NCBI GenBank assembly: GCA_965232285.1
Contig: CBDDPL010000004.1
Coordinates: forward strand, 2,108,001 to 2,172,000
Direction: 5' to 3'
DNA: 64,000 bases
Source of the DNA: Denitrobaculum sp965232285
GTDB taxonomy: Bacteria; Pseudomonadota; Alphaproteobacteria; Kiloniellales; Kiloniellaceae
Positions 16,530-24,484 of this stretch are shown here, one piece after another; position 1 is the stretch's first letter, and each line of letters begins with the position of its first letter. A program made the translations under genes and the position numbers. Below the pieces are notes generated by a model. It had not been told where the DNA came from. It searched no databases and worked only from the letters and a program-made list of their open reading frames with translations.

Positions 16530-17357
16530 TTGCGTTCAGGCTATCTTGGCCGGCTCCGCGGAGCTATCTACGGCTTTTTCTCGCTCCTCACGGCCTGTTC
16601 GCTGCTACAGGGTGCCGCGCAGGCTGAGACGAGCGGGAAGCCGGTCACGATTTTTGCGGCCGCCAGCACGACCAATGCCGTTTCCGAGATCCTGGAACTC
16701 TACAGACAGCAGACCGGCAATAAAGCAAGGGCGGTCTTCGCCGCCTCCTCGACACTGGCCAGACAGATCGCCAATGGCGCCCCCGCCGACCTCTTTCTCT
16801 CGGCCAATCAGCGCTGGATGGATTATCTGCTCGAAAAAGTCGCGGTCGATGCCAAGTCGGCCGCACCTTTGCTCAGCAACCGACTTGTACTGGTGGTGAG
16901 CGCATCAAATCCGATCACCGGGGAAGCCCTGCCTGACATCGTCGGTGCCGAAACCCCCTTGGAAAAACTCCTGGGCAACAGCCGTCTGTCCATCGGAGAT
17001 CCGGCCCACGTGCCTGCCGGTATCTACGCCAAGGCGGCATTGAAATCAGAGGGTCTCTGGGAGGGCGTCGCCTCGAAACTTGCCTTTTCAGGGAATGTGC
17101 GGGCAGCCCTGGCGCTGGTAGAGCGGGGCGAGGCTGCCGCTGGTATCGTCTACGAAACGGACGCCCGCGTGGTATCGGGTGTCAGGCGGGCCGGCGTTTT
17201 TCCCGAAAGCAGCCATCCGCGGATCGTCTATTCTCTCGCGGTCACGGCAGGCAGTGAACGCGCAGCAGCCGAAAGCTTCTATGACTTTCTTCACGGTCCG
17301 CAGTCGCGGGAGGTTTTTGCGCGTCACGGCTTCAGCGAACCGGCGCGCGCGGAATAG
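16530..17357 (+). CDS. modA: Molybdate-binding periplasmic protein
   Basis: The 275-residue protein has a signal peptide with cleavage near AQA-ET (about residue 33). The mature part starts VTIFAAASTTNAVSEI, the ModA beta1 motif whose serine contacts the oxyanion. ASSTLARQIANGAPADLFLS and GDPAHVPAGIYAK are further ModA signatures. It captures molybdate or tungstate for ModBC. The start is TTG at 16530, with GAGG nine bases upstream. modB follows after 21 bases. Confidence 0.94.
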   Translation: MRSGYLGRLRGAIYGFFSLLTACSLLQGAAQAETSGKPVTIFAAASTTNAVSEILELYRQQTGNKARAVFAASSTLARQIANGAPADLFLSANQRWMDYLLEKVAVDAKSAAPLLSNRLVLVVSASNPITGEALPDIVGAETPLEKLLGNSRLSIGDPAHVPAGIYAKAALKSEGLWEGVASKLAFSGNVRAALALVERGEAAAGIVYETDARVVSGVRRAGVFPESSHPRIVYSLAVTAGSERAAAESFYDFLHGPQSREVFARHGFSEPARAE

Positions 17358-17378
17358 CAGGCGGGACGCTGGTTCGAC

Positions 17379-18071
17379 ATGTTCTCGCTGACACCCCTGG
17401 AAACGGAAGCTGTCAACCTCAGTCTGAAGGTTGCTTTCTTCGCGGTAACAACCAGCCTGCCTCTCGGCCTCGGAGCCGCCTGGCTCCTGGCGCGCTGCAA
17501 CTTTCCGGGTAAGTCACTCTTCGACGGCATTTTGCACCTGCCGCTGGTCCTGCCACCCGTGGTCGTCGGTTACCTGCTGCTCGTCCTGCTCGGCCGGGAG
17601 GGCCTGATCGGCCGCTGGCTCGACAGCCTCTTTGGTGTGACGCTCGCCTTTACCTGGCAGGGCGCGGCCGTGGCGGCCGGCGTCATGGCTTTCCCCCTCA
17701 TGGTCAGATCGATCCGGCTGGCACTGGAACTGGTCGACCGGAAGCTCGAGGACGCGGCCTTCACTCTGGGCGCAGGCGCCTGGAACGTTTTTTTCACCAT
17801 CACCCTGCCCCTGGTCGCGCCGGGCATTCTGGCCGGCTGTCTCCTGGCTTTTGCCCGCAGCCTGGGGGAATTCGGGGCGACGATCACCTTCGCCGCCAAC
17901 ATTCCCGGAGCCACCCAGACGATCCCTTTGGCTCTTTACAGCGTCATCCAGACCCCGGAAGGCGAGGCTCTGGCCCTCCGGCTTGCCGTGCTCTCCGTTC
18001 TCCTCTCTTTCGCGGCGCTCGCGCTGTCCGAAATCATGGCCCGGCGGCTGCGCGCCCGGCTGACGGGCTGA
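17379..18071 (+). CDS. modB: Molybdate ABC transporter permease
   Basis: The 230-residue protein is a five- to six-helix inner-membrane permease. The start MFSLTPLETEAVNLSLKVAF, the HLPLVLPPVVVGYLLL segment and the coupling loop EDAAFTLGAGAWNVFFTITLP followed by RSLGEFGATI are diagnostic of ModB/CysTW-type permeases. It forms the pore for molybdate with ModC as motor. It sits between modA and modC with 21- and 13-base gaps. Confidence 0.95.
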   Translation: MFSLTPLETEAVNLSLKVAFFAVTTSLPLGLGAAWLLARCNFPGKSLFDGILHLPLVLPPVVVGYLLLVLLGREGLIGRWLDSLFGVTLAFTWQGAAVAAGVMAFPLMVRSIRLALELVDRKLEDAAFTLGAGAWNVFFTITLPLVAPGILAGCLLAFARSLGEFGATITFAANIPGATQTIPLALYSVIQTPEGEALALRLAVLSVLLSFAALALSEIMARRLRARLTG

Positions 18072-18084
18072 GGGGCAAGACTTT

Positions 18085-19206
18085 ATGCTCAAAGTCGACG
18101 TGGAAAAACGCCTCAGCAGCTTTCAGGTCACCAGTCGGTTCGAATGCGGCTCTTCCGGTATTGTCGCTCTCTTCGGGCGCTCCGGTGCCGGCAAGAGCTC
18201 GATCGTCAATATGCTCGCCGGCCTGGTCAAACCCGATCGTGGGCGTATCCAGATCCAGGACCGGGTCCTCTTTGATTCGACCGCAGACATCGATGTGCCG
18301 CCACAGCAGCGCCGTTTGGGTTATGTCTTCCAGGAAGACCGTCTGTTTCCGCATTTGAGCGTACGCAGCAACCTGCTCTACGGCTGGAAGCGCGCGCCAA
18401 AGACGGAGCGAAGGATCAACCTGGAGCAGGTCGTCACGCTGCTGGGCATTGAAAGCTTGCTGGAACGGCGGCCGAGCAAGCTCTCCGGCGGAGAGAAACA
18501 ACGCGTCGCACTGGGCCGCGCCCTGCTCGCAAACCCGCATCTCCTTCTGATGGACGAGCCGCTGGCCGCGCTGGATCAGGCCCGTAAGGAAGACGTCCTG
18601 CCCTTCATCGAAAGACTGCGGGATGACTTCGATCTTCCCATCATCTATGTCAGCCACAGCATGGAGGAAATTGTCCGGCTTGCCGACACCATCGTCCTGA
18701 TCTCAGAAGGTCAGGTGGAAGCGGTCGGCCCCGTGGACGATGTGATGGGGCGTCTCGATCTGCGGCCGCTGACCGGCCGCTACGAGGCCGGCGCCGTCAT
18801 AACGGCGGAGATTTCGGCACATGATGCCGATTTCGGTCTGACCGAGCTGCGATTTGGTGGCGGCCTGCTGCGCATTCCCCTCCTGGAAGCGCCGGTTGGA
18901 ACATTGCTGCGCCTTCGAATCCGAGCCCGCGATGTTTCCCTCGCGCTGTCTCCACCAGTCGGCGTCTCCATTCAAAACATCTTTCCCGCAAGGATCATCG
19001 ATGTCGGCAGCGAGACCGGACCGCAGGTCGACCTCAGGCTCGACGCCGGTGGCGCCATCGTCTGGGCGCGGGTCACCAAGCGCGCCCAGGCGTCTCTCGG
19101 CCTCGTGCCAGGGCGAGAGATTTTTGCCATGGTCAAGGCCATCGCTGTCGATCGGCACAGCCTGGGCCGCGTGACAGGCCGCGATCGCTTCCTCTCGGGA
19201 AACTGA
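18085..19206 (+). CDS. modC: Molybdate ABC transporter ATP-binding protein
   Basis: The 373-residue ATPase has Walker A FGRSGAGKSS, the signature KLSGGEKQRVALGRALL, Walker B LLLMDEPLAALD and the switch histidine in YVSHSMEE. The C-terminal 140 residues contain a TOBE/molybdopterin-type domain (LRIRARDVSLAL and TGPQVDLRLDAGG), which binds molybdate and can feed back on transport. It closes the modABC operon. There is no clear terminator in the 175 bases before the next gene. Confidence 0.95.
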   Translation: MLKVDVEKRLSSFQVTSRFECGSSGIVALFGRSGAGKSSIVNMLAGLVKPDRGRIQIQDRVLFDSTADIDVPPQQRRLGYVFQEDRLFPHLSVRSNLLYGWKRAPKTERRINLEQVVTLLGIESLLERRPSKLSGGEKQRVALGRALLANPHLLLMDEPLAALDQARKEDVLPFIERLRDDFDLPIIYVSHSMEEIVRLADTIVLISEGQVEAVGPVDDVMGRLDLRPLTGRYEAGAVITAEISAHDADFGLTELRFGGGLLRIPLLEAPVGTLLRLRIRARDVSLALSPPVGVSIQNIFPARIIDVGSETGPQVDLRLDAGGAIVWARVTKRAQASLGLVPGREIFAMVKAIAVDRHSLGRVTGRDRFLSGN

Positions 19207-19381
19207 CGCTTTCTATCTCGTTTTCGGAGATGGCGAAGGCAGTCAAACAACCTGACGGGGCAGTGGAATCCGTCGTTACACGTCTGTTTCGCGCAGAGAT
19301 CGTGGGCTTTGCGGCCGTTTCTTAGGAAGCCTTTAACGCCTAGCCCCTATCCTTCGGGAAAATTTTCGAGGGGTATGGACG

Positions 19382-20167
19382 ATGAGTACCAACGCTGCGC
19401 AGGTGATTTCTGAAGAACAGGTCGACGAACAGGCCGAGAGCGAAGTGCTCGATGAAGCCCGGGATGTGGTGTCAAACCTGGAAATCCGTCTTCAGCAGGT
19501 TCGGACCGGCAGCCTGGCGCGCGATGAAGCCGCGGTCCTGCTTTCTCAGGACGCTTCCAATCTTCGCCTGAAAGCCCGCACGGTCGCCATGAACGGTCTG
19601 GCGCCGATCACGCACCGGCTGGACGAGTACCTCTCTTCCATCTCGATGATCGAAGATAAACATATCGCCGATCTTCAGACCTTCGGCGACCGTATCGGCG
19701 CCCTGCTGGATGGCGATATCGTCTCCACGGAAGAGACCGCTGAGGTGGTCCGTAACCTGCCGCATACCATGACCTTCGACGTCAGTGACGTCACCATCAC
19801 CGATACCGAGGTCACAGTCGTCCTGCCGCAGCGGTCGGCCGCCAGCGTCGTTGGCCGCGAACTGGCAGCCTGCGGCTACCGGGTATCCACCGTCCTGGAC
19901 CCTCTCGAGGCCATCGGCCTGATCGTCGAAACCCGCCCCGACCTCGTTATCACGACCGTGGTCATGCCCCGCCTGAGCGGTGTCGATCTGGCCTGCGCCA
20001 TGGCCGCTATGCCCTCCACCAAAGCCATCCCGGTGGCGGTGCTGACCAGCCTGGAGCCCAATCACCCCGATCTCGCCGCACTGCCCATGAATGCCGGTCT
20101 GATCCGGCGCGGCCCCAGCTTCGGCGACGATCTCGCAGACGTGCTGCAGCGTTTCAATATCACGTAA
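19382..20167 (+). CDS. Response-regulator-like protein with degenerate receiver domain
   Basis: The protein is 261 residues. Residues about 140-260 follow the CheY fold: a beta1 strand TEVTVVLPQR, RPDLVITTVVMPRLSGVDL, then PVAVLTSL. The phosphoacceptor aspartate is replaced by Thr192, the acidic pair of beta1 is absent (VVLPQ), and the conserved lysine position is arginine. The N-terminal half is helical and acidic. A stretch LRLKARTVAMNGLAPITHRL recalls an HPt helix with the phospho-histidine replaced by leucine, though this is less certain. It is therefore probably a non-phosphorylated protein-interaction module. A monocistronic unit with a strong terminator is indicated. Confidence 0.75.
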   Translation: MSTNAAQVISEEQVDEQAESEVLDEARDVVSNLEIRLQQVRTGSLARDEAAVLLSQDASNLRLKARTVAMNGLAPITHRLDEYLSSISMIEDKHIADLQTFGDRIGALLDGDIVSTEETAEVVRNLPHTMTFDVSDVTITDTEVTVVLPQRSAASVVGRELAACGYRVSTVLDPLEAIGLIVETRPDLVITTVVMPRLSGVDLACAMAAMPSTKAIPVAVLTSLEPNHPDLAALPMNAGLIRRGPSFGDDLADVLQRFNIT

Positions 20168-20207
20168 TTAGCCGTTGATATCTAACGGTAATCGTCCAGA
20201 CATGATT

Positions 20208-20238
20208 AAGGCGGCCCGACTTATGTCGGCCGCCTTTT
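20208..20238 (+). terminator. Rho-independent terminator after the pseudo-receiver gene
   Basis: AAGGCGGCC-CGAC pairs with GTCG-GCCGCCTT with one bulged C, around a TTAT loop, and is followed by TTTT. The stem ends in A and T tracts on both sides, so it may also serve the convergent PilZ gene. Confidence 0.85.
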
Positions 20239-20289
20239 CCTTACCTCAAAAGTGACTGAAGCTTTATCGGGCCCAGCGCCCGCCCGCAC

Positions 20290-20610
20290 TCAATGCAGGT
20301 GACGCCGATTCGGATGCGCGAGATTCTGCGCGAGGCCTTCGTTCTTAAAGTCCACCTCGTCGAACTTGATGCCGATGCCGTTCCAGGCATGGCGCACGAC
20401 AGTGCCGGTGAAATCGCCCAGCGCCTCGATCTTCATTTCGACGGGCAGGCCGATCTTGGGCCGGCAAGAGGTTTCCAGAAAGACTCCACCCCCTGAGACG
20501 TCCACCGCCGAACAGGGATTCCAGTCCTCCCCCAGCTTCAGCGTGGCCCCATTGGTCGACCGGTAGCGCCGGTATCTGCGGCGTTGGTCCTGCCGTCCAC
20601 TCGGTGTCAT
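20290..20610 (-). CDS. PilZ domain protein
   Basis: The 106-residue protein is a single PilZ domain. The c-di-GMP contact arginines are in RRRYRRYRS near the N-terminus, and the D/N-x-S-x-x-G motif appears as DVSGGGVFLE. It probably binds cyclic-di-GMP or shares the fold. The start at 20610 follows GGAG at eight bases; an upstream in-frame start at 20670 gives a lysine/arginine-rich tail without a ribosome-binding site. It is convergent with the pseudo-receiver gene and divergent from the parvulin gene. Confidence 0.88.
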   Translation of the reverse strand: MTPSGRQDQRRRYRRYRSTNGATLKLGEDWNPCSAVDVSGGGVFLETSCRPKIGLPVEMKIEALGDFTGTVVRHAWNGIGIKFDEVDFKNEGLAQNLAHPNRRHLH

Positions 20611-20830
20611 TGGGTGCACTCCTTCTCTCTTTCTTTTCTTTCGTTCCGAAGGTCCGACGATAAAGATCACATTTTTCTAAAGTCTTGCAAAGTTCGGTTA
20701 ACAGGATCGTTTACCACAGGAAATTGGTTGCGCGACAAACTATTTTCAATCTGATAAAGCTTTCTTGAAGCCGTTTCGCGGCCTTCACGACGCCACGCAA
20801 AAATTTTGCTTTTCTTACAAGAGGTTCTCT

Positions 20831-21151
20831 ATGTCTGCTCAAGTTGCCGCATCACACATTCTTCTCATGTACGCCGGTTCGCAGCGCTCCAGTGCGACGC
20901 GGTCGAAGGAAGAAGCCTTGAGCGAGATCGGGGATCTTAAGACTCGACTCGAAGAAGGTGCCGACTTCGGAGAATTGGCCCGCGCTCATTCCGACTGTCC
21001 TTCCGGACAGAGCGGTGGCGATCTCGGCTCTTTCGGACGTGGCATGATGGTGCCGGAATTCGAAAATGCAGCGTTCGGCCTTGAAGTGGGCGGTACCAGC
21101 GATGTCGTGGAGACGCCCTTCGGCTATCACCTGATCCACCGTACGGGCTAA
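20831..21151 (+). CDS. Parvulin-type peptidyl-prolyl cis-trans isomerase
   Basis: The 106-residue single-domain parvulin speeds proline isomerisation. It shows ASHILLMYAGS at the start, the central DFGELARAHSDCPSGQSGGDLGSF and the C-terminal VVETPFGYHLIHRTG. These match PpiC-like proteins, including the active-site histidines and the DC pair. No signal peptide is present, so it is cytoplasmic. I chose the ATG after AGAGGTTCTCT. The ParB-like gene follows 40 bases later, so they may be co-transcribed. Confidence 0.93.
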   Translation: MSAQVAASHILLMYAGSQRSSATRSKEEALSEIGDLKTRLEEGADFGELARAHSDCPSGQSGGDLGSFGRGMMVPEFENAAFGLEVGGTSDVVETPFGYHLIHRTG

Positions 21152-21191
21152 GCCCTTTCTTCAAGATGTTCCTGATAACGGCGATGACAGT

Positions 21192-21440
21192 ATGAAGACT
21201 CATCAAATTCCGATCGACGGCATCTATGTGCCGGTAAAGCTGAAGAAGGAACTCGACGAATCCAAGATTGCGGAGCGGGCGGAAAGCCTTCTCGAAGAAG
21301 GTGAACAAAAGCCCATACAGGTCCGAAAGGACGAAAAGAAGGGTTACGTTCTTGTCAAAGGTCTTAATCGGCTGGAGGCTTGCCGCGCGCTGGGCGAGAC
21401 CGAGATTGACTGCCTCATCGTTGCGGCGCGTCAGTATTGA
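21192..21440 (+). CDS. Stand-alone ParB/Srx-like N-terminal domain protein
   Basis: The 82-residue protein matches only the ParB/sulfiredoxin fold: IPIDGIYVP, LLEEGEQKPIQVRKDEKKGY and KGLNRLEACRALG, the last resembling the G-x-x-R-x-x-A nucleotide-binding box. The sulfiredoxin cysteine motif is absent, and there is no helix-turn-helix or dimerisation domain. It cannot be a full ParB. A role in nucleotide binding is inferred from the motif only. It follows the parvulin gene on the same strand and is followed by a large inverted repeat. Confidence 0.72.
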   Translation: MKTHQIPIDGIYVPVKLKKELDESKIAERAESLLEEGEQKPIQVRKDEKKGYVLVKGLNRLEACRALGETEIDCLIVAARQY

Positions 21441-21493
21441 TGGTCTCCTTCCCCAGTTCAGCGGGAGACGTTAAGACGTCCCTTCCTGCTTAA

Positions 21494-21537
21494 TCGAACC
21501 CGTTGAGCTCTCTATACACTCGGATCAACGGGTTCGA
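21494..21537. terminator. 13-bp inverted repeat after the ParB-like gene
   Basis: TCGAACCCGTTGA and its perfect complement flank an 18-base loop. No T-run follows, and the repeat ends 21 bases before the CFA synthase start. It may end the parvulin transcript or act as an operator for the next gene. Confidence 0.45.
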
Positions 21538-21558
21538 ACTCTCTTCATAGGAGTGCCG

Positions 21559-22860
21559 ATGTCTTCCAGCCCTGGTCAAAGCCGCCTTGACGCGGCGCAC
21601 CGGGCCTTGGCTCATGTGCATGAACGCCTCGGACTCGAGTTCGGCTTCGAGCTCTGGGACGGCTCGAGCATTCCATCCGGCCGCAACGGATCGTCCGATC
21701 TGCGACTGGCCATCACCGACGAACTCGCTCTGCCACGCCTCCTGCGAAGCCCAAAAGCTAAAACGCTGATCGATCTGCACATTGCCGGTGCAATCGATAT
21801 CCGCGGTGGCACTCTGTTCGAGCTTGCCGCCCGTCGTCCGCAGGGAAAATCGAAAGCCTTGCGTGCGCGTCTCGACAAGGGATTACTCCTGAAAGCCGCT
21901 CTGCCCCTGCTGTTTGCAAGGAACAAATCGAACGGCACGGATGGTGAGCTTGGCGAGGGCTCGACGGCCGGCAAGGGCAGCGACAAAACCGAGATCGCGT
22001 ATCACTACGACGTCTCGAATGCGTTTTACCGGCTCTTCCTCGATCGCGAGATGGTCTACACCTGCGGTTACTTCACCGACTGGGAGAACGACATCCATAC
22101 CGCTCAGCACGACAAGCTGGACATGATCTGCCGGAAGTTGCGCTTGAAACCCGGTGACCGACTGCTGGATATCGGCTGTGGCTGGGGGGCCTTGATCTGC
22201 CACGCGGCACAGAACTACGGCGTTACGGCGCTGGGCGTCACCCTGTCGGAAGAACAGTTGGAACTGGCACGGGAGCGCATCGCCGAACGCGGGTTAGACG
22301 ATAAGGTTTCCGTCGAGCTGCGCGACTTTCGCGATCTCGAAGGAAGCTTCGACAAGATTGCGTCAATCGGCATGTTCGAGCATGTCGGAATCGCTAACCA
22401 TGTCGACTACTTTCGCACCGTGAATCGTCTGCTGGAGCCCCGCGGGCTCTACCTCCATCATTCGATTGCGCGCCGCGGAAAATCGAGCGACGCGAAGTTT
22501 AACCGCAAACGGCCCGAATACACCTCGATGCTGCAGTACATCTTCCCCGGCGCGGAGGTCGATCACATCGGCATGTCGGTTCGAAACCTGGAAGCCCACG
22601 GCTTCGAGGTCCACGATGTCGAGGCCTGGAGAGAGCATTACGCACGCACGACCCGGCTCTGGGCGGAGCGGCTGATGGCCAGCAAGGAAGCCGCCATCGC
22701 GGAGGCCGGCGAAGAACGCTATCGCCTCTGGGTCCTCTACCTCAGCGGTGTGTCCCTGGCCTTTGAGCGCGGAACCCTGAACATCTTTCAGACCCTTGCC
22801 TCGAAACGCAGCCGCGGAGCTTCGGGCTTGCCGCCGACCCGCGCCGATCTCTACAGCTAG
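21559..22860 (+). CDS. Cyclopropane-fatty-acyl-phospholipid synthase family methyltransferase
   Basis: The 433-residue protein transfers a methylene from S-adenosylmethionine to unsaturated acyl chains of membrane lipids. The SAM-binding motif is LLDIGCGWGALICHAA. The lipid and bicarbonate-site segments IAYHYDVSNAFYRLFLDREMVYTCGYF and FEHVGIANHVDYF are typical of CfaS. ATG 21559 follows AGGAG at seven bases. Paralogues that act on tuberculostearic-type or hydroxylated lipids are not excluded. A MOSC gene follows after 29 bases. Confidence 0.93.
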   Translation: MSSSPGQSRLDAAHRALAHVHERLGLEFGFELWDGSSIPSGRNGSSDLRLAITDELALPRLLRSPKAKTLIDLHIAGAIDIRGGTLFELAARRPQGKSKALRARLDKGLLLKAALPLLFARNKSNGTDGELGEGSTAGKGSDKTEIAYHYDVSNAFYRLFLDREMVYTCGYFTDWENDIHTAQHDKLDMICRKLRLKPGDRLLDIGCGWGALICHAAQNYGVTALGVTLSEEQLELARERIAERGLDDKVSVELRDFRDLEGSFDKIASIGMFEHVGIANHVDYFRTVNRLLEPRGLYLHHSIARRGKSSDAKFNRKRPEYTSMLQYIFPGAEVDHIGMSVRNLEAHGFEVHDVEAWREHYARTTRLWAERLMASKEAAIAEAGEERYRLWVLYLSGVSLAFERGTLNIFQTLASKRSRGASGLPPTRADLYS

Positions 22861-22889
22861 GGCCGATCTCTAAAGTTAGGAATTTATCG

Positions 22890-23330
22890 ATGGGAAAACT
22901 TCTGGGCATCGCCCGAAAAGCCGAGAGCGGCGCCATCATGGAAATTCTCGATACAGCGGACGTCACCGTCGAGCGCGGCCTGGAAGGCGATTACCGCGGC
23001 AAGCTGCGCCGCCGCCAGATCTCGATTCTTTCAAAAGAAGACTGGGAGACGGCCTGCGGCGAGCATGGCCAAGACTTGCCCTGGACCACCCGGCGCGCCA
23101 ACCTGCTGGTCGAAGGCCTCGCGCTCAAAGAGACCAAGGGCGCAAAGATCAAGATCGGCGCGGCTGTCCTTGAGGTCTACTGCGAGACCGATCCCTGTGA
23201 GGTCATGGACACGGCGAGCGACGGCCTGAAAAAGGCCCTGGAGCCCGACTGGCGCGGCGGCGTCTGCTGCCGGGTCATCGAAGCCGGACGGATTTCTTTG
23301 GACGATGAGGTGACGCTATGTCGCTCCTAG
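22890..23330 (+). CDS. MOSC domain protein
   Basis: The 146-residue protein is a lone MOSC domain: the start GKLLGIARKAESGAIMEILD, the GLEGDYRGKLRRRQISILS strand and the key cysteine in VYCETDPCEVMD. MOSC domains bind or sulfurate the molybdenum cofactor or act on similar sulfur carriers; the family of this single-domain type has no defined reaction. A cysteine is present at the expected late position, so persulfide chemistry is possible. The gene overlaps the M20 hydrolase gene by 13 bases, indicating coupled translation. Confidence 0.88.
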   Translation: MGKLLGIARKAESGAIMEILDTADVTVERGLEGDYRGKLRRRQISILSKEDWETACGEHGQDLPWTTRRANLLVEGLALKETKGAKIKIGAAVLEVYCETDPCEVMDTASDGLKKALEPDWRGGVCCRVIEAGRISLDDEVTLCRS

Positions 23331-24484
23331 AAGATGATGCCCAATCAGAAATGACCGCCTGGCGGCGGGACATTCACAAACATCCTGAACTTGGCTTCCG
23401 TGAGGTGCGGACCTCCACGAAAGTCGCCGAGTTACTTGAAAGCTTCGAGCTGGAAGTCCATCGCGGGATCGGGACCACCGGGGTCGTCGGGGTGCTCCGC
23501 AAAGGCCAGGGCAATCGCGCGATCGGACTGCGTGCCGATATGGATGCCCTGCCGATCCAGGAGGCGAATGACTTTCCGCATCGATCGGTCAACGACAAGG
23601 TCTTTCATGGCTGCGGCCACGACGGTCATACGGCGATGCTGCTGGGCGCCGCCAAGCAACTGGCCGAAGGCGGTGACTTCGACGGCACGGTCTACTTCAT
23701 CTTTCAGCCCAGCGAAGAGGACGGGCGCGGCGCGCTCTCCATGATCGACGACGGGCTGTTCGAGCGTTTCCCCATGGAGGCCGTCTACGGCATGCACAAC
23801 ATGCCGGGGATCGCCGCCGGCCACTTCGCCGTGCGCCAGGGGGCGATGATGACATCGGAGGACATCTTCGAGATCACCATCCAGGGCCGGGGCGGCCATG
23901 CCTCCATGCCGGACCGGACGATTGACCCCGTAGTTATCGGCGCCGAAGTCGTGCTGGCGCTTCAGAGCATTGCGTCACGTTCCGTGGGGCCGCAGGACTG
24001 GTGCGTGGTCTCGGTGACCGAAATGCTGACCGACGGCGCGCGGAATATCATCCCCTCGAGGGTGACCATCAAGGGCGACTGCCGCGCCTTGTCGCCCGAG
24101 ATCCAGGCGCGGATCGAGAGCCGCATGCGTGAGATTGTTGCCGGGATCTGCGCGGCTCATGGAGCGGAAGGCTCCGTCCATTACCAGCAGGACTTCGTGG
24201 CCACGATCAACTCACCCGCAGAAACCGAGGCGGCCATCGCCGCCGCCCGTGCCGTCGCAGGGGAGCCGGCCGTCGATCCGGATTGCCCGACCTGCGGCGC
24301 CTCCGAAGACTTCGCGCGGATGCTGCGGGTCAAGCCGGGTTGCTACATCCTGATCGGTAACGGTCTCGAGGGCCACTGCGGATCTTCGCTCCACAATCCC
24401 CACTACGACCTCAACGACGACATCCTGACGGTCGGCTCCGCCTACTGGAAAACCCTGGTCGAGCAGCAGTTGCCACTGCACTAG
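23318..24484 (+). CDS. M20D family amidohydrolase (hippurate/N-acyl amino acid type)
   Basis: The 388-residue enzyme hydrolyses N-acyl or N-acetyl amino acids. Its metal ligands are seen as GCGHDGHTAM, the QPSEEDGRGA glutamate pair, GMHNMPG and the final HNPHYDLND. The dimerisation domain lies between about residues 180 and 295 (GRGGHASMPDRTIDPV). The substrate is not defined by the sequence. It begins inside the MOSC gene and ends one base before the convergent M20 gene's stop, so two related hydrolases meet tail to tail. Confidence 0.93.
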   Translation: MSLLEDDAQSEMTAWRRDIHKHPELGFREVRTSTKVAELLESFELEVHRGIGTTGVVGVLRKGQGNRAIGLRADMDALPIQEANDFPHRSVNDKVFHGCGHDGHTAMLLGAAKQLAEGGDFDGTVYFIFQPSEEDGRGALSMIDDGLFERFPMEAVYGMHNMPGIAAGHFAVRQGAMMTSEDIFEITIQGRGGHASMPDRTIDPVVIGAEVVLALQSIASRSVGPQDWCVVSVTEMLTDGARNIIPSRVTIKGDCRALSPEIQARIESRMREIVAGICAAHGAEGSVHYQQDFVATINSPAETEAAIAAARAVAGEPAVDPDCPTCGASEDFARMLRVKPGCYILIGNGLEGHCGSSLHNPHYDLNDDILTVGSAYWKTLVEQQLPLH

